This document shows, piece by piece, positions 17,903-24,777 of a DNA stretch of 64,000 bases. The stretch is from Paracoccus methylovorus. GTDB lineage: Bacteria > Pseudomonadota > Alphaproteobacteria > Rhodobacterales > Rhodobacteraceae. Location of the stretch: contig NZ_CP070368.1 of NCBI RefSeq assembly GCF_016919705.1, positions 1,922,001-1,986,000 of the forward strand, in the 5' to 3' direction. The stretch's first letter is position 1. Every line of letters begins with the position of its first letter. A model generated the notes under the pieces. It saw nothing but the letters and a program-made list of their open reading frames with translations. It made no database searches and had not been told where the DNA came from. A program made the position numbers and the translations under genes.

Positions 17903-18901
17903 TCACCGCTTCCCCTTTGGCTTTCGTGAACGCCCTTGCAAGCCTGCTAAAAGAACGGGTTCAAGCGGTGCGCGTCCGGTGTTTACACTCCGGAAGTCCG
18001 ACACAAGAAAGGGGTTTCGGAGAGCACCTTCACCGCTGCGCTCGGCGTAGAACCGTGCGAAATCCTGAATGCCGACCGCTGGATGTCCGTCCGTCAGGGC
18101 GCAAGTAATTGCACCGATAATCAGTTCGACCACGATGCCGAACTGTTCGCGCCCGGCATGGATCAAACGGGGTACGAACTCCACGTCCGCGAGATCTGAC
18201 GCCATTGGCAGGTCTGCAAGTCCTGCATACCCGGCTACCAACTCGGCAACATCATCGCGGGCGTCGAATTCGGTCACCGGAAGAAAGCGGGTGATGAAAA
18301 AGCGGCGTGATAGCTGGGGATCCTGGGTCAGCAGCTCATGGAGCTCTGGCGTTCCGCTGACAACCAGATTGGTCGGCCAAGAAGGAATCTGCATGAGGCT
18401 TTTCAGGGAGTTGATCACGCCTGCTTTCTCTGCGTCCGAGCCCCGACCTCCAAGCTCCTGACCTTCATCAAGGTGGATCAGCCAGCATCTCCTCAGTTGC
18501 AGGTGAAAATTGACCAATTCCCACATACGCGACGCTGTGGTGTCGCGAAGCAGCTGGAAATCAAGCGCATGCAGGATCGCGCGAGCCAGGTCCTTCTGGG
18601 TGGCGGGCGTTGGAACCCGGATTGAGATCCAGCGAAATTCGCCGGGCTCGGTGCCCGAGGTGTCAATTCGACGCAAAATCCTTTGGATGGCAGTAGTTTT
18701 GCCGCTGCCGGATTCCCCGATGACTGCGATTCCACGGCCCTCAGCGGTCAGGCCAAGGTCCAGTTCGGCCTGCCGCTTGTCCATGATCTCACCAAAAATC
18801 CGTCTGACGGTTTCGTAGCCCGGATGGGCCACGAAGTGTTTGCGCAGGGATACGGCGACGCGCGCGATCTGGTCCGGAGATGTGCGTAGGTCACTCGTCA
18901 T
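17903..18901 (-). CDS. tniB: TniB/TnsC-like AAA+ transposition ATPase
   Basis: A 332-residue AAA+ protein. Walker A GESGSGKT lies at residues 62-69 and Walker B LIHLDEGQE has Asp145 and Glu146. TniB/TnsC proteins polymerise on DNA and link target selection by TniQ to the transposase. The ATG at 18901 has GGAGG 9 bases upstream and overlaps the transposase stop by 11 bases; the frame runs further upstream but within the transposase gene. Confidence 0.92.
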   Translation of the reverse strand: MTSDLRTSPDQIARVAVSLRKHFVAHPGYETVRRIFGEIMDKRQAELDLGLTAEGRGIAVIGESGSGKTTAIQRILRRIDTSGTEPGEFRWISIRVPTPATQKDLARAILHALDFQLLRDTTASRMWELVNFHLQLRRCWLIHLDEGQELGGRGSDAEKAGVINSLKSLMQIPSWPTNLVVSGTPELHELLTQDPQLSRRFFITRFLPVTEFDARDDVAELVAGYAGLADLPMASDLADVEFVPRLIHAGREQFGIVVELIIGAITCALTDGHPAVGIQDFARFYAERSGEGALRNPFLVSDFRSVNTGRAPLEPVLLAGLQGRSRKPKGKR

Positions 18902-21023
18902 CTTCGAACCTCCAGCTCTTACGCGACGGTGGGGTGCCGCCGGCAGGAGGATCTTCCGGTGCAGGGGGTGCATCGGCACTGTCGGCATCGGCACTTCCAA
19001 CCTCAAACCCACCTTGCAACCACCCCGAGCCGCTTGGCGGTTGATCCGTGGAGACTGCGGGTAACAGGTGCAGTCCAAGGCCGAGTTTTTCCTCTGCCTT
19101 GTCGATTTCCTCAGCGGAGTACTTCATCCGTCCAAGCTGCGCGGCGTTGGCGGCATCGGTCGAGAGCTGATCGAGACGGCGCAACCCGTCGTGTAAAATT
19201 TCCGCCGAAACCTCCGCGCGTTCGCGATTATGCTCCATGACGGTTTGGGCAAAAGCCGACCATTGGTAGAATGATATTCCCGACAGCGCCCCGGACAGAT
19301 CATGAGCCGGATACCAAGTCCCGTCGATCTCCACGGCGATCCATCCGAGGTCCATCTGATCGAACCGGAGGCGCACTTTCCGTCGGTGGCGATGCTTATA
19401 AGCGTCGCGCAATTCGTCACAGGCAAAATCCGCGCCGAACACCCGCACGCCTCGACCAGAAATTGTGCGATCAAGCTCCACACCAAAGATTGCCCGGCGG
19501 TCCATTGCATCTACCGGTGTAGGCAGGCCATATTTGTCGACAAGTCGGTCCCAACAATCTGCCGGCGTTTCGCCCTGAAGACCGGCGTGAGGGCGTTGGT
19601 GATAGACGTCGACGATATAGGTCACGAGTGCCGCCAGCAGGTCCTGGTCGGTGAGCGAGGCTTCGGCTTCCGCATTGTAATCGCCCCGCTGTACGGGGTT
19701 TGAGAATGTCCTCCCACGGAAACGGCTCACGAAATGCGATGAAAACGTGCCGAACAGGCGCTCAATGCGAGACCGGAGTTTGGCGACGCCGCCAGCCGGA
19801 TTCATCAGGCGCGCATGCAATCCCGCGCAGGCGATCTTTAAATCTTCGCTGACGAAAGCAGAGCCCATGTCGGCGGCGATGAATTCTGGGCGCCCGCCCT
19901 GATGCCAGCCAGCCCGACAGTCTAAACTGAGCGCGATGGCAGTTTTGTCGGTGGTCACCATGTCCAGCGTCCGGATAGCCGCTTGCGAACTGGTCGATCT
20001 GGATAGGGTGAGCCCGACAACGCAGCGCGTGGCGCAGTCGATGGCAACACAGACGACAAGGCGCGTCACTTCGAGGGCGGAGGCCTGCTGCGCCGTCAGC
20101 TGGTCAAGCAGGCCTGCATCGGAGATCAAAGTCATGAGATCGACCTCCCACTCATCGATCTCGACCCGCTCCATCGGCCGAAGCACTTGAACGCCGTATT
20201 CGATGATGGCGAATTTCTTGTTGGCGGCATCCACGCCGTGGCGTTGAAGGTAGCTCTCGTAGGGATCCATCTGCCTGATCGCACGGTAGACCGAGGAGCG
20301 GGACGGCGGTTTTAGTTTAGGCAGATCCTGTTCAGCACGCCCTCGATTGAAATCCGCATAAAGGTTTATCGCCCTCTCGTGGATGCCGTCGATGCTCGGG
20401 CGAAGCGGAGAAGCATATTCAGCGATCAGCGCATCGAAGGCGGCGCGTTCTCCGGGCAGCATGTGACGTTTGTTCCCGCAGCGATGCGTTTGAGGAACCA
20501 ATGCCATGATGTTAAAACCGCTGTTCAAATAGTCTCGTGTCCAAGTGAGCAACGTTTTCGCGCAGGGCGGTGTGTTCAGGGCCTCTTTGCGCCCCGCGCG
20601 CTTTACGAGTCCACGCTGGCGTTTGCGGATCGCCATCTCCACGGCCCCGATTATGGCGGGCAGAATGGCATTTACGGATGGTTCGTTGCGCTTGCTCAGA
20701 CCGGCGTCGATGTATCGCAGCAGTTCCTCCACATACAGTTGCTTCCACAGCGCTGTCTCTCGCTTGGCTTCTGGGAGGTCACGGAAATGTTCTGGCAACC
20801 CGGCCAGCCCCCGCTCAGCGACGGCGCGTGACGCTCCTTCCGCGACATAACGGAAGCGGGGACTGCGAAGCAGCTCTTCTAATTCACCGTGTGTGATGCT
20901 GCGGGTAATGTGCGGTGCTGCTATGCCGACCACGACGATGCCGTCAGTATCATGTGAAGAAAGCCGATATTCGGCACCATCGAGAATGACGAGATCGAGG
21001 CGTTTGAAATCGCTGTGTTTCAT
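18891..21023 (-). CDS. tniA: TniA/TnsB-like DDE transposase
   Basis: A 710-residue Mu/TnsB-type transposase. N-terminal DNA-binding helices are followed by an rve catalytic core with Asp290 (VEIDEWEVDL), Asp385 (FIAADMGSAF) and Glu421 (SRIERLFGTF), a DD35E spacing. A C-terminal beta-barrel region (about 515-600, with HRRKVRLRFDQMDLGWIAVEI) is typical of the family. It joins the 3' ends of the element to target DNA. It starts 10 bases after the TnsA-like stop, with GAGAGGG before the ATG. Confidence 0.93.
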   Translation of the reverse strand: MKHSDFKRLDLVILDGAEYRLSSHDTDGIVVVGIAAPHITRSITHGELEELLRSPRFRYVAEGASRAVAERGLAGLPEHFRDLPEAKRETALWKQLYVEELLRYIDAGLSKRNEPSVNAILPAIIGAVEMAIRKRQRGLVKRAGRKEALNTPPCAKTLLTWTRDYLNSGFNIMALVPQTHRCGNKRHMLPGERAAFDALIAEYASPLRPSIDGIHERAINLYADFNRGRAEQDLPKLKPPSRSSVYRAIRQMDPYESYLQRHGVDAANKKFAIIEYGVQVLRPMERVEIDEWEVDLMTLISDAGLLDQLTAQQASALEVTRLVVCVAIDCATRCVVGLTLSRSTSSQAAIRTLDMVTTDKTAIALSLDCRAGWHQGGRPEFIAADMGSAFVSEDLKIACAGLHARLMNPAGGVAKLRSRIERLFGTFSSHFVSRFRGRTFSNPVQRGDYNAEAEASLTDQDLLAALVTYIVDVYHQRPHAGLQGETPADCWDRLVDKYGLPTPVDAMDRRAIFGVELDRTISGRGVRVFGADFACDELRDAYKHRHRRKVRLRFDQMDLGWIAVEIDGTWYPAHDLSGALSGISFYQWSAFAQTVMEHNRERAEVSAEILHDGLRRLDQLSTDAANAAQLGRMKYSAEEIDKAEEKLGLGLHLLPAVSTDQPPSGSGWLQGGFEVGSADADSADAPPAPEDPPAGGTPPSRKSWRFEDDE

Positions 21024-21033
21024 AGCGGCCCTC

Positions 21034-21561
21034 TCAAGCGAGCATCATGTGGGAGAAAGGTGGGACAAAGGGCGCGCCTAGCTCTTTGGCGCGCTCAATC
21101 AGACGCGTCGTCGGGGCGTGCGGAACGATCGTCTGCCGGGGCACGTCCGCATCGGTGAACAGCAGGACCCGTGTCGCGAATGATCTGGGCAGTTGCGCGG
21201 CGATGAGCCTCAGAGTGTCTTCGAAGCGGTACTTGCGCACACGCGCCAGAGGACGAACGGCCACTGCACTCGCTGTGCCATCGACATATTTCGCCAAAAA
21301 ATCGAAATGATGAGTGACGCGCTTGCCCCGCGTGTCGACGTAGCTGATGGCAGGGGGTTGCGCCTGCACCTCACGAATGTCGGGGTTCGCAACCAGTTGA
21401 TCCCAGCAATGGGACTCCAGTCCAGATTCAAGCCTGCTGATGACGGGTCGGGGCAAAAAAGATCGCACATCAACAACCTGAACGCGCGCACTCGCCTTTG
21501 AGCGCGCCGGAACGATACGGCTGGCCTCGGCCAGCACGGGAAAACGGAAGAAGGGGTTCAT
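21034..21561 (-). CDS. TnsA-like endonuclease subunit with altered active site
   Basis: A 175-residue TnsA-like protein, first in the transposition operon. The TnsA nuclease fold can be followed: Glu49 (SGLESHCWDQLV), PPAISYVDTRGK, and Asp87 in THHFDFLAKYVDG. In classical TnsA the next strand carries E/Q-x-K; here it reads AVAVRP, so the positions are Ala101 and Arg103. If that alignment is right the 5'-strand nick may be lost. The ATG at 21561 is preferred because AGGGA lies about 6 bases upstream; the frame is open to 21810 but this overlaps the Ner-like gene. Confidence 0.72.
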   Translation of the reverse strand: MNPFFRFPVLAEASRIVPARSKASARVQVVDVRSFLPRPVISRLESGLESHCWDQLVANPDIREVQAQPPAISYVDTRGKRVTHHFDFLAKYVDGTASAVAVRPLARVRKYRFEDTLRLIAAQLPRSFATRVLLFTDADVPRQTIVPHAPTTRLIERAKELGAPFVPPFSHMMLA

Positions 21562-21730
21562 GTCACATCCCTGGCAAAGTTTTGACAGGTGGCCGCCCAT
21601 GTGTTCAGGCGACCACGGTAGATGAGGCAATACGAAGGCTGTGGTCGACGCAGGCTGCGCCGATCCTTGACTTCGCATGCGAGGTTTGGGATGCTCAGGG
21701 TGTCGGGATTCCAAATCGACAAACCTAAGC

Positions 21731-21760
21731 AAGGTCCCGGGGCTCGGCCTCTGGGGCCTT
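21731..21760. terminator. Stem-loop between Ner-like gene and tnsA-like gene
   Basis: AAGGTCCC (21731-21738) pairs with GGGGCCTT (21753-21760) over eight base pairs with one G-T, followed on the plus strand by TTGCTTTC. It could end transcripts of the Ner-like gene or isolate the transposition operon. Confidence 0.4.
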
Positions 21761-21767
21761 TTGCTTT

Positions 21768-21995
21768 CTAGGGAGTCACTTTTCTCTCCTTCGTATAGCG
21801 GGCAGGCCAAATGATTTCGGGCTTTGTTTGAAGCTTAATAGCTATGGCCCTTTCTACGTTCTCAGACCGCCTATGGCCTTGCGAAACAAGGCTGACCGAT
21901 GAAGGCGTGATACCCAACTCACGAGCGATTGCGCTGAAGCTTGAGCCTGCGAGTCTCAGGCGAGCCCGTAACATCTCATGGCAGCAATCGTTCAT
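21768..21995 (-). CDS. Ner/Nlp-like small DNA-binding protein
   Basis: A 75-residue protein resembling phage Mu Ner and the Nlp/SfsB family: MLRARLRLAGSSFSAIARELGITPSSVSLVSQGHRRSENVERAIA is a lambda-repressor-like helix-turn-helix followed by the KLQTKPEIIWPARY motif typical of Ner (I-W-P-x-R-Y). Ner represses early transposition transcription in Mu. It sits directly upstream of the TnsA-like gene on the same strand and has palindromic sites just before its start, so it probably autoregulates and may control transposition. Confidence 0.82.
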   Translation of the reverse strand: MNDCCHEMLRARLRLAGSSFSAIARELGITPSSVSLVSQGHRRSENVERAIAIKLQTKPEIIWPARYTKERKVTP

Positions 21996-22014
21996 AGCGA
22001 GGCCTTTTTGCAGA

Positions 22015-22028
22015 TGATTCGCGAATCA
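22015..22028. promoter_or_regulatory. Palindromic site upstream of Ner-like gene
   Basis: TGATTCGCGAATCA is a perfect 14-base palindrome 20 bases before the Ner-like ATG. A related half, ACGAATCAC, lies at 22041-22049, and ACGAATTG at 22084-22091. The layout of one palindrome with spaced half-sites resembles Ner operators. Confidence 0.55.
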
Positions 22029-22154
22029 CCATTGCACACAACGAATCACTAGGCGAGCAGTAATTATTGCTATGTCATTGAAAACGAATTGTATTTAGAT
22101 AGAGTGGCGCGCCGAAATCCGGTGATTTTTGCAATTCCCGCTCGGGCCCGACCG

Positions 22155-22664
22155 CTATTGCGCGTTCCCCGTCGGATACGGCTTGATCGCGTCCAGTGCC
22201 GCCGCCGATCCCGCCAGATCGAAGCGATGCTGCATGCCGCCAAACCCGATCTTGACCCATGCTGCCCGGCGCAGATTGTGGACGAGCAGGTTGGTCGCCC
22301 CCATTCCGGCGGTGCTGTAATTACTCATCAGCGCCTGACTGCCGCTGGCCGCGAAATCCAGCCGCTCGCCGTTCGAAAACAGGATGCTGACCCGCTCCCC
22401 GGCCGCAGGCCCGCGCCCAGCCAGCGTGACAGTCACCGTGCAGTTGTTGAAATCGCAGGTGCCATTCGCGTCCAGGCCGTTCGCCTCATCGGTACGGGTG
22501 ATCCAGATTTCGTTGCCGCGCTGGCGGCGCGGGCTGACATCGCCGGTCTCGTTGGTGAAAGTCCAGAACTCGGCCCCACCCTCCAGCGAGGCCTCGAAAT
22601 ACCAGCCATCGGCCAGAGCCGGGCCGGCGAGCCCCAACATCAGGGCGGCGAGATGTGCCTTCAT
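22155..22664 (-). CDS. Secreted hypothetical protein
   Basis: A 169-residue protein with a clear signal peptide (MKAHLAALMLGLAGPALA, then DGWYFEAS). The mature part is beta-rich with two Cys (TCDFNNC) that may form a disulphide. I do not recognise a family. The ATG overlaps the stop of the ribbon-helix-helix gene (ATGA), so it is the third gene of a three-gene operon. Confidence 0.75.
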   Translation of the reverse strand: MKAHLAALMLGLAGPALADGWYFEASLEGGAEFWTFTNETGDVSPRRQRGNEIWITRTDEANGLDANGTCDFNNCTVTVTLAGRGPAAGERVSILFSNGERLDFAASGSQALMSNYSTAGMGATNLLVHNLRRAAWVKIGFGGMQHRFDLAGSAAALDAIKPYPTGNAQ

Positions 22665-22846
22665 TCTTCCAGATCCTCGGCCGGGATATCGACGCCTACA
22701 TCGGCCAGCGCCTGCGCGATCAGCTGGCTCATGGTCATGTCGCGCCGCAAGGCCTTGATACGCAAAGACTTATGCGCCTCAGGGCTAAGGCTGATCGAGG
22801 TGCGTTTGGGGCCGCCCATCTGCCGTTTGCGTCGCAGGCTGCTCAT
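22661..22846 (-). CDS. Ribbon-helix-helix (CopG/Arc-type) protein
   Basis: A 61-residue protein: a basic N-terminus (MSSLRRKRQMGGPKR), then TSISLSPEAHKSLRIKALRR and DMTMSQLIAQALADVG, which match a beta-strand followed by two helices of the RHH fold. It overlaps both neighbours by ATGA. It could be an autorepressor or an antitoxin-like protein, but no RelE- or PIN-type toxin is adjacent. Confidence 0.72.
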   Translation of the reverse strand: MSSLRRKRQMGGPKRTSISLSPEAHKSLRIKALRRDMTMSQLIAQALADVGVDIPAEDLEE

Positions 22847-23172
22847 CGGAACCAGCTTTCCTGCATCCGGGGAATGAAGCGGTGCATCACCAGCCCTGCA
22901 ATGCCGAAAAGCAGCATGAACGGGCTGAGCAGCATGAACATGAAAAAGCCCACGCCCCAGTTTACCTGCCACGAGCTCGTGGCCGCTGAATAGCCCAGAG
23001 CGAGGCCGATCAGCGCGGCGAGGCCTGCGCCGATGAACATGATCTGCGCCGCACCTCGCCATCTTTCAGCCGACCAGCCCGGCTTCAGGATGCCGCGTTG
23101 TGCGCCGCAGCTCGGGCAGGTTGTCGCTTCAGCGTGAATCTCACTCATGCAATGCGGACATTGTTGGGGCAT
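22843..23172 (-). CDS. Zinc-ribbon membrane protein
   Basis: A 109-residue protein with a N-terminal zinc ribbon (CPHCMSE ... CPSCGAQ; Cys5, Cys8, Cys19, Cys22) and two hydrophobic segments (about residues 42-63 and 74-95). AGGAG precedes the ATG by 6 bases. It is the first gene of the operon with the RHH and secreted proteins. Function unknown. Two GTTAAAA direct repeats (23199-23205, 23214-23220) lie in its leader. Confidence 0.75.
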   Translation of the reverse strand: MPQQCPHCMSEIHAEATTCPSCGAQRGILKPGWSAERWRGAAQIMFIGAGLAALIGLALGYSAATSSWQVNWGVGFFMFMLLSPFMLLFGIAGLVMHRFIPRMQESWFR

Positions 23173-23228
23173 ATCAGGCTCCTGAATGTCGAATGAAAGT
23201 TAAAACAGGTAGAGTTAAAAGCGTCGGC

Positions 23229-23245
23229 GCACAATAGCATTGTGC
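23229..23245. promoter_or_regulatory. Operator-like inverted repeat abutting the XRE start
   Basis: GCACAAT (23229-23235) and ATTGTGC (23239-23245) flank AGC, and the next base begins the ATG of the XRE gene. The site lies between divergent genes and is a likely binding site for the XRE protein itself. Confidence 0.6.
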
Positions 23246-23473
23246 ATGAAAACGACCCCCAGAAGCCCCCTGCGAGACATCGTAGCGCGCAACATGCGCA
23301 GGCTTCGTGCCGAACGCGGCTGGTCGCAAGAGTATCTGGCGAATGAGTGCGGGTTGAACCGGACCTATCTGAGTGCGGTCGAACGGTCGGAGCAGAACAT
23401 CTCTATCGACAATCTGTATAGAGTCGCTCAGGGGTTTGGGGTGGAAAGCTGGACGCTACTGAAGGCCGAGTAA
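23246..23473 (+). CDS. XRE-family small transcriptional regulator
   Basis: A 75-residue single-domain helix-turn-helix protein: LRDIVARNMRRLRAERGWSQEYLANECGLNRTYLSAVERSEQNISIDNLYRVAQGFGV is a standard XRE/Cro fold. It resembles controller (C) proteins of restriction systems in size. An inverted repeat ends exactly at its ATG and no Shine-Dalgarno fits upstream, so the mRNA may be leaderless. It is divergent from the zinc-ribbon operon and lies just before the hsdR remnant. Confidence 0.85.
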   Translation: MKTTPRSPLRDIVARNMRRLRAERGWSQEYLANECGLNRTYLSAVERSEQNISIDNLYRVAQGFGVESWTLLKAE

Positions 23474-23597
23474 ACCGCAGTTCGTCGGGAAGAGTTGCTG
23501 ATATGGCCTGCTTCGGGCTCTTACCGTCATGGCTTCATCAATCGGACTGGATGGATATTCCGTTGCTTTTGCAAGACGATGCCACCAAAACATGGTC

Positions 23598-23873
23598 ATG
23601 GGACAGCCGATAAGCAATTTTGATTTTCTGGAGCGCGTGGACGGTGAGCTGGCCAATCTGGGGCGATTGGCCGAGAGCTATTTTCAGGACGACCCAAGCA
23701 CCAGCCTGATAAAGCTGAGGCAGTTTGCCGAGCGCCTGACGCGTCGTCACGCTGCGCTCGTTGGCGTGGAATTTCAACCGGACGACACGCAATCCGACAT
23801 TTTGCGGCGCCTGAAGTATGAGCGTGCAGTGCCGGAGCGCGTACTCGATGTCCTCCACCATATCCGCAAGCTA
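23598..23873 (+). pseudogene. hsdR: Type I restriction subunit HsdR, N-terminal remnant
   Basis: About 90 residues match the N-terminus of HsdR-like type I restriction subunits: NFDFLERVDGELANLGRLAESYF, then TSLIKLRQFAERLTRR and ERVLDVLHHIRKLG (DUF4145-type start region). The frame is cut by the IS5-family element at 23874 and the sequence beyond the IS does not continue hsdR. Only a stub of a normally about 1000-residue protein remains, so it is not functional. Start at the ATG 23598; an ATG at 23529 is also in frame. Confidence 0.72.
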
Positions 23874-23875
23874 GG

Positions 23876-24235
23876 TCATGTTGACAAATGACGGAGCCAG
23901 AGGCGGATCGACGTGATGTCAATGAAGCCGAGAAAGCTTTCCGCCGTCTTGTCGTAGCGGGTCGCGACACGCCTGGCGTTCTTGAGCTTGTTGAAGCAGC
24001 GTTCGACCAGATTGCGCAGGCGATACAGCGAACGATCGACACCAATCCGTTTTTTGCGGGACTTGCGCATCGGTATCACGGGCAGGACGTTGCGCGCCTC
24101 CATGCCGTCTCTGATCTTGTCTGCATCGTAGCCGCGATCTGCGAGCAGCACGCTCGGGCGGGGCAGATTATCCACCATCACCAGATCGAAGCCGAGATAG
24201 TCCGACGTCTGGCCCGGCGTGATCTCTGTTCTCAT
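23876..24235 (-). CDS. IS5-family transposase, second frame (OrfB)
   Basis: The C-terminal half of the transposase. It carries the second Asp in VLLADRGYDADKIR and the Glu region RLRNLVERCFNKLKNARRVATRYDK, ending at the IS border. The visible ATG at 24235 is probably not used; the frame is open to about 24310 and is reached by frameshifting from OrfA. Confidence 0.85.
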   Translation of the reverse strand: MRTEITPGQTSDYLGFDLVMVDNLPRPSVLLADRGYDADKIRDGMEARNVLPVIPMRKSRKKRIGVDRSLYRLRNLVERCFNKLKNARRVATRYDKTAESFLGFIDITSIRLWLRHLST

Positions 24236-24663
24236 AGGTAGCCCGTGCGCGTTGACCAGAAGGTGGATCTTGGTCGTAAAGCCACCTCGAGAACGGCCGA
24301 AACCTTGTCGCGGAGTCCCCCTTTAGCGCCCGCTGCCTGATGGTGGGCACGGATCACGGTGCTGTCGATCATTTGCAGGGCGCTTGGCACGGCTCCGCTC
24401 TGGTTCAGGGCATCCATGATTTCCTCCCACAGGCCTGCCAGCGTCCAGCGCCGGAACTGCCGATAGACGCTTGACCATTTGCCGAACTCGGCAGGTAGGT
24501 CCCGCCATGGCGCACCGGTGCGTGCGATCCAGAATATGCCATCAAGAACGAGGCGGTGGTTGGTGGGCTTGCGCCCGTTCGGGGCGCGGACGGCGAAGAT
24601 GAAGCGCTCAAAGAACGCCCACTCCTCGTCCGACATAAGGTCTCGTGCCAAGCTGGTCTCCAT
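24232..24663 (-). CDS. IS5-family transposase, first frame (OrfA)
   Basis: A 143-residue frame with the DUF4096-type N-terminus (DLMSDEEWAFFERFI, LDGIFWIARTGAPWRDLP) and the first catalytic Asp in QMIDSTVIRAHHQAAG. The last about 20 residues leave the transposase consensus, because the continuing family sequence (GFGRSRGGFTTKIHLL) lies in the next frame. Full transposase is probably made by ribosomal frameshifting near 24310. Confidence 0.88.
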   Translation of the reverse strand: METSLARDLMSDEEWAFFERFIFAVRAPNGRKPTNHRLVLDGIFWIARTGAPWRDLPAEFGKWSSVYRQFRRWTLAGLWEEIMDALNQSGAVPSALQMIDSTVIRAHHQAAGAKGGLRDKVSAVLEVALRPRSTFWSTRTGYL

Positions 24664-24777
24664 CGCAGATGCCAGCTTGAATCATGCCCCAAGCCCAAGG
24701 GGAATCCCTTTTGTCAACACGACCTAAGCAAACGAAAGCGAGAATTATTCTTCATGATTTTTCTCCGTTTGCTCTGC

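Larger units (their letters stand above)
23874..24724 (-). mobile_element. IS5-family insertion sequence, complete copy A
   Basis: An 851-base element with imperfect terminal inverted repeats: GGTCATGTTGACAAA at the left end, and GGTCGTGTTGACAAA read inward from the right end. TA dinucleotides flank it (23872-23873, 24725-24726), as expected for IS427-group elements. Two overlapping frames encode the transposase on the minus strand. A truncated second copy lies inverted at 41710-42194. Confidence 0.88.

Noticed and set aside
21640..21767. tRNA or tmRNA-like fragment as attachment site before the transposition operon
   Set aside because: Short stems and a GATTCCAAATC stretch are suggestive, but no acceptor or complete T-arm could be formed.
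15426..22154. CRISPR-associated transposon
   Set aside because: TniQ is present, but no cas gene and no repeat-spacer array lie anywhere in the window.
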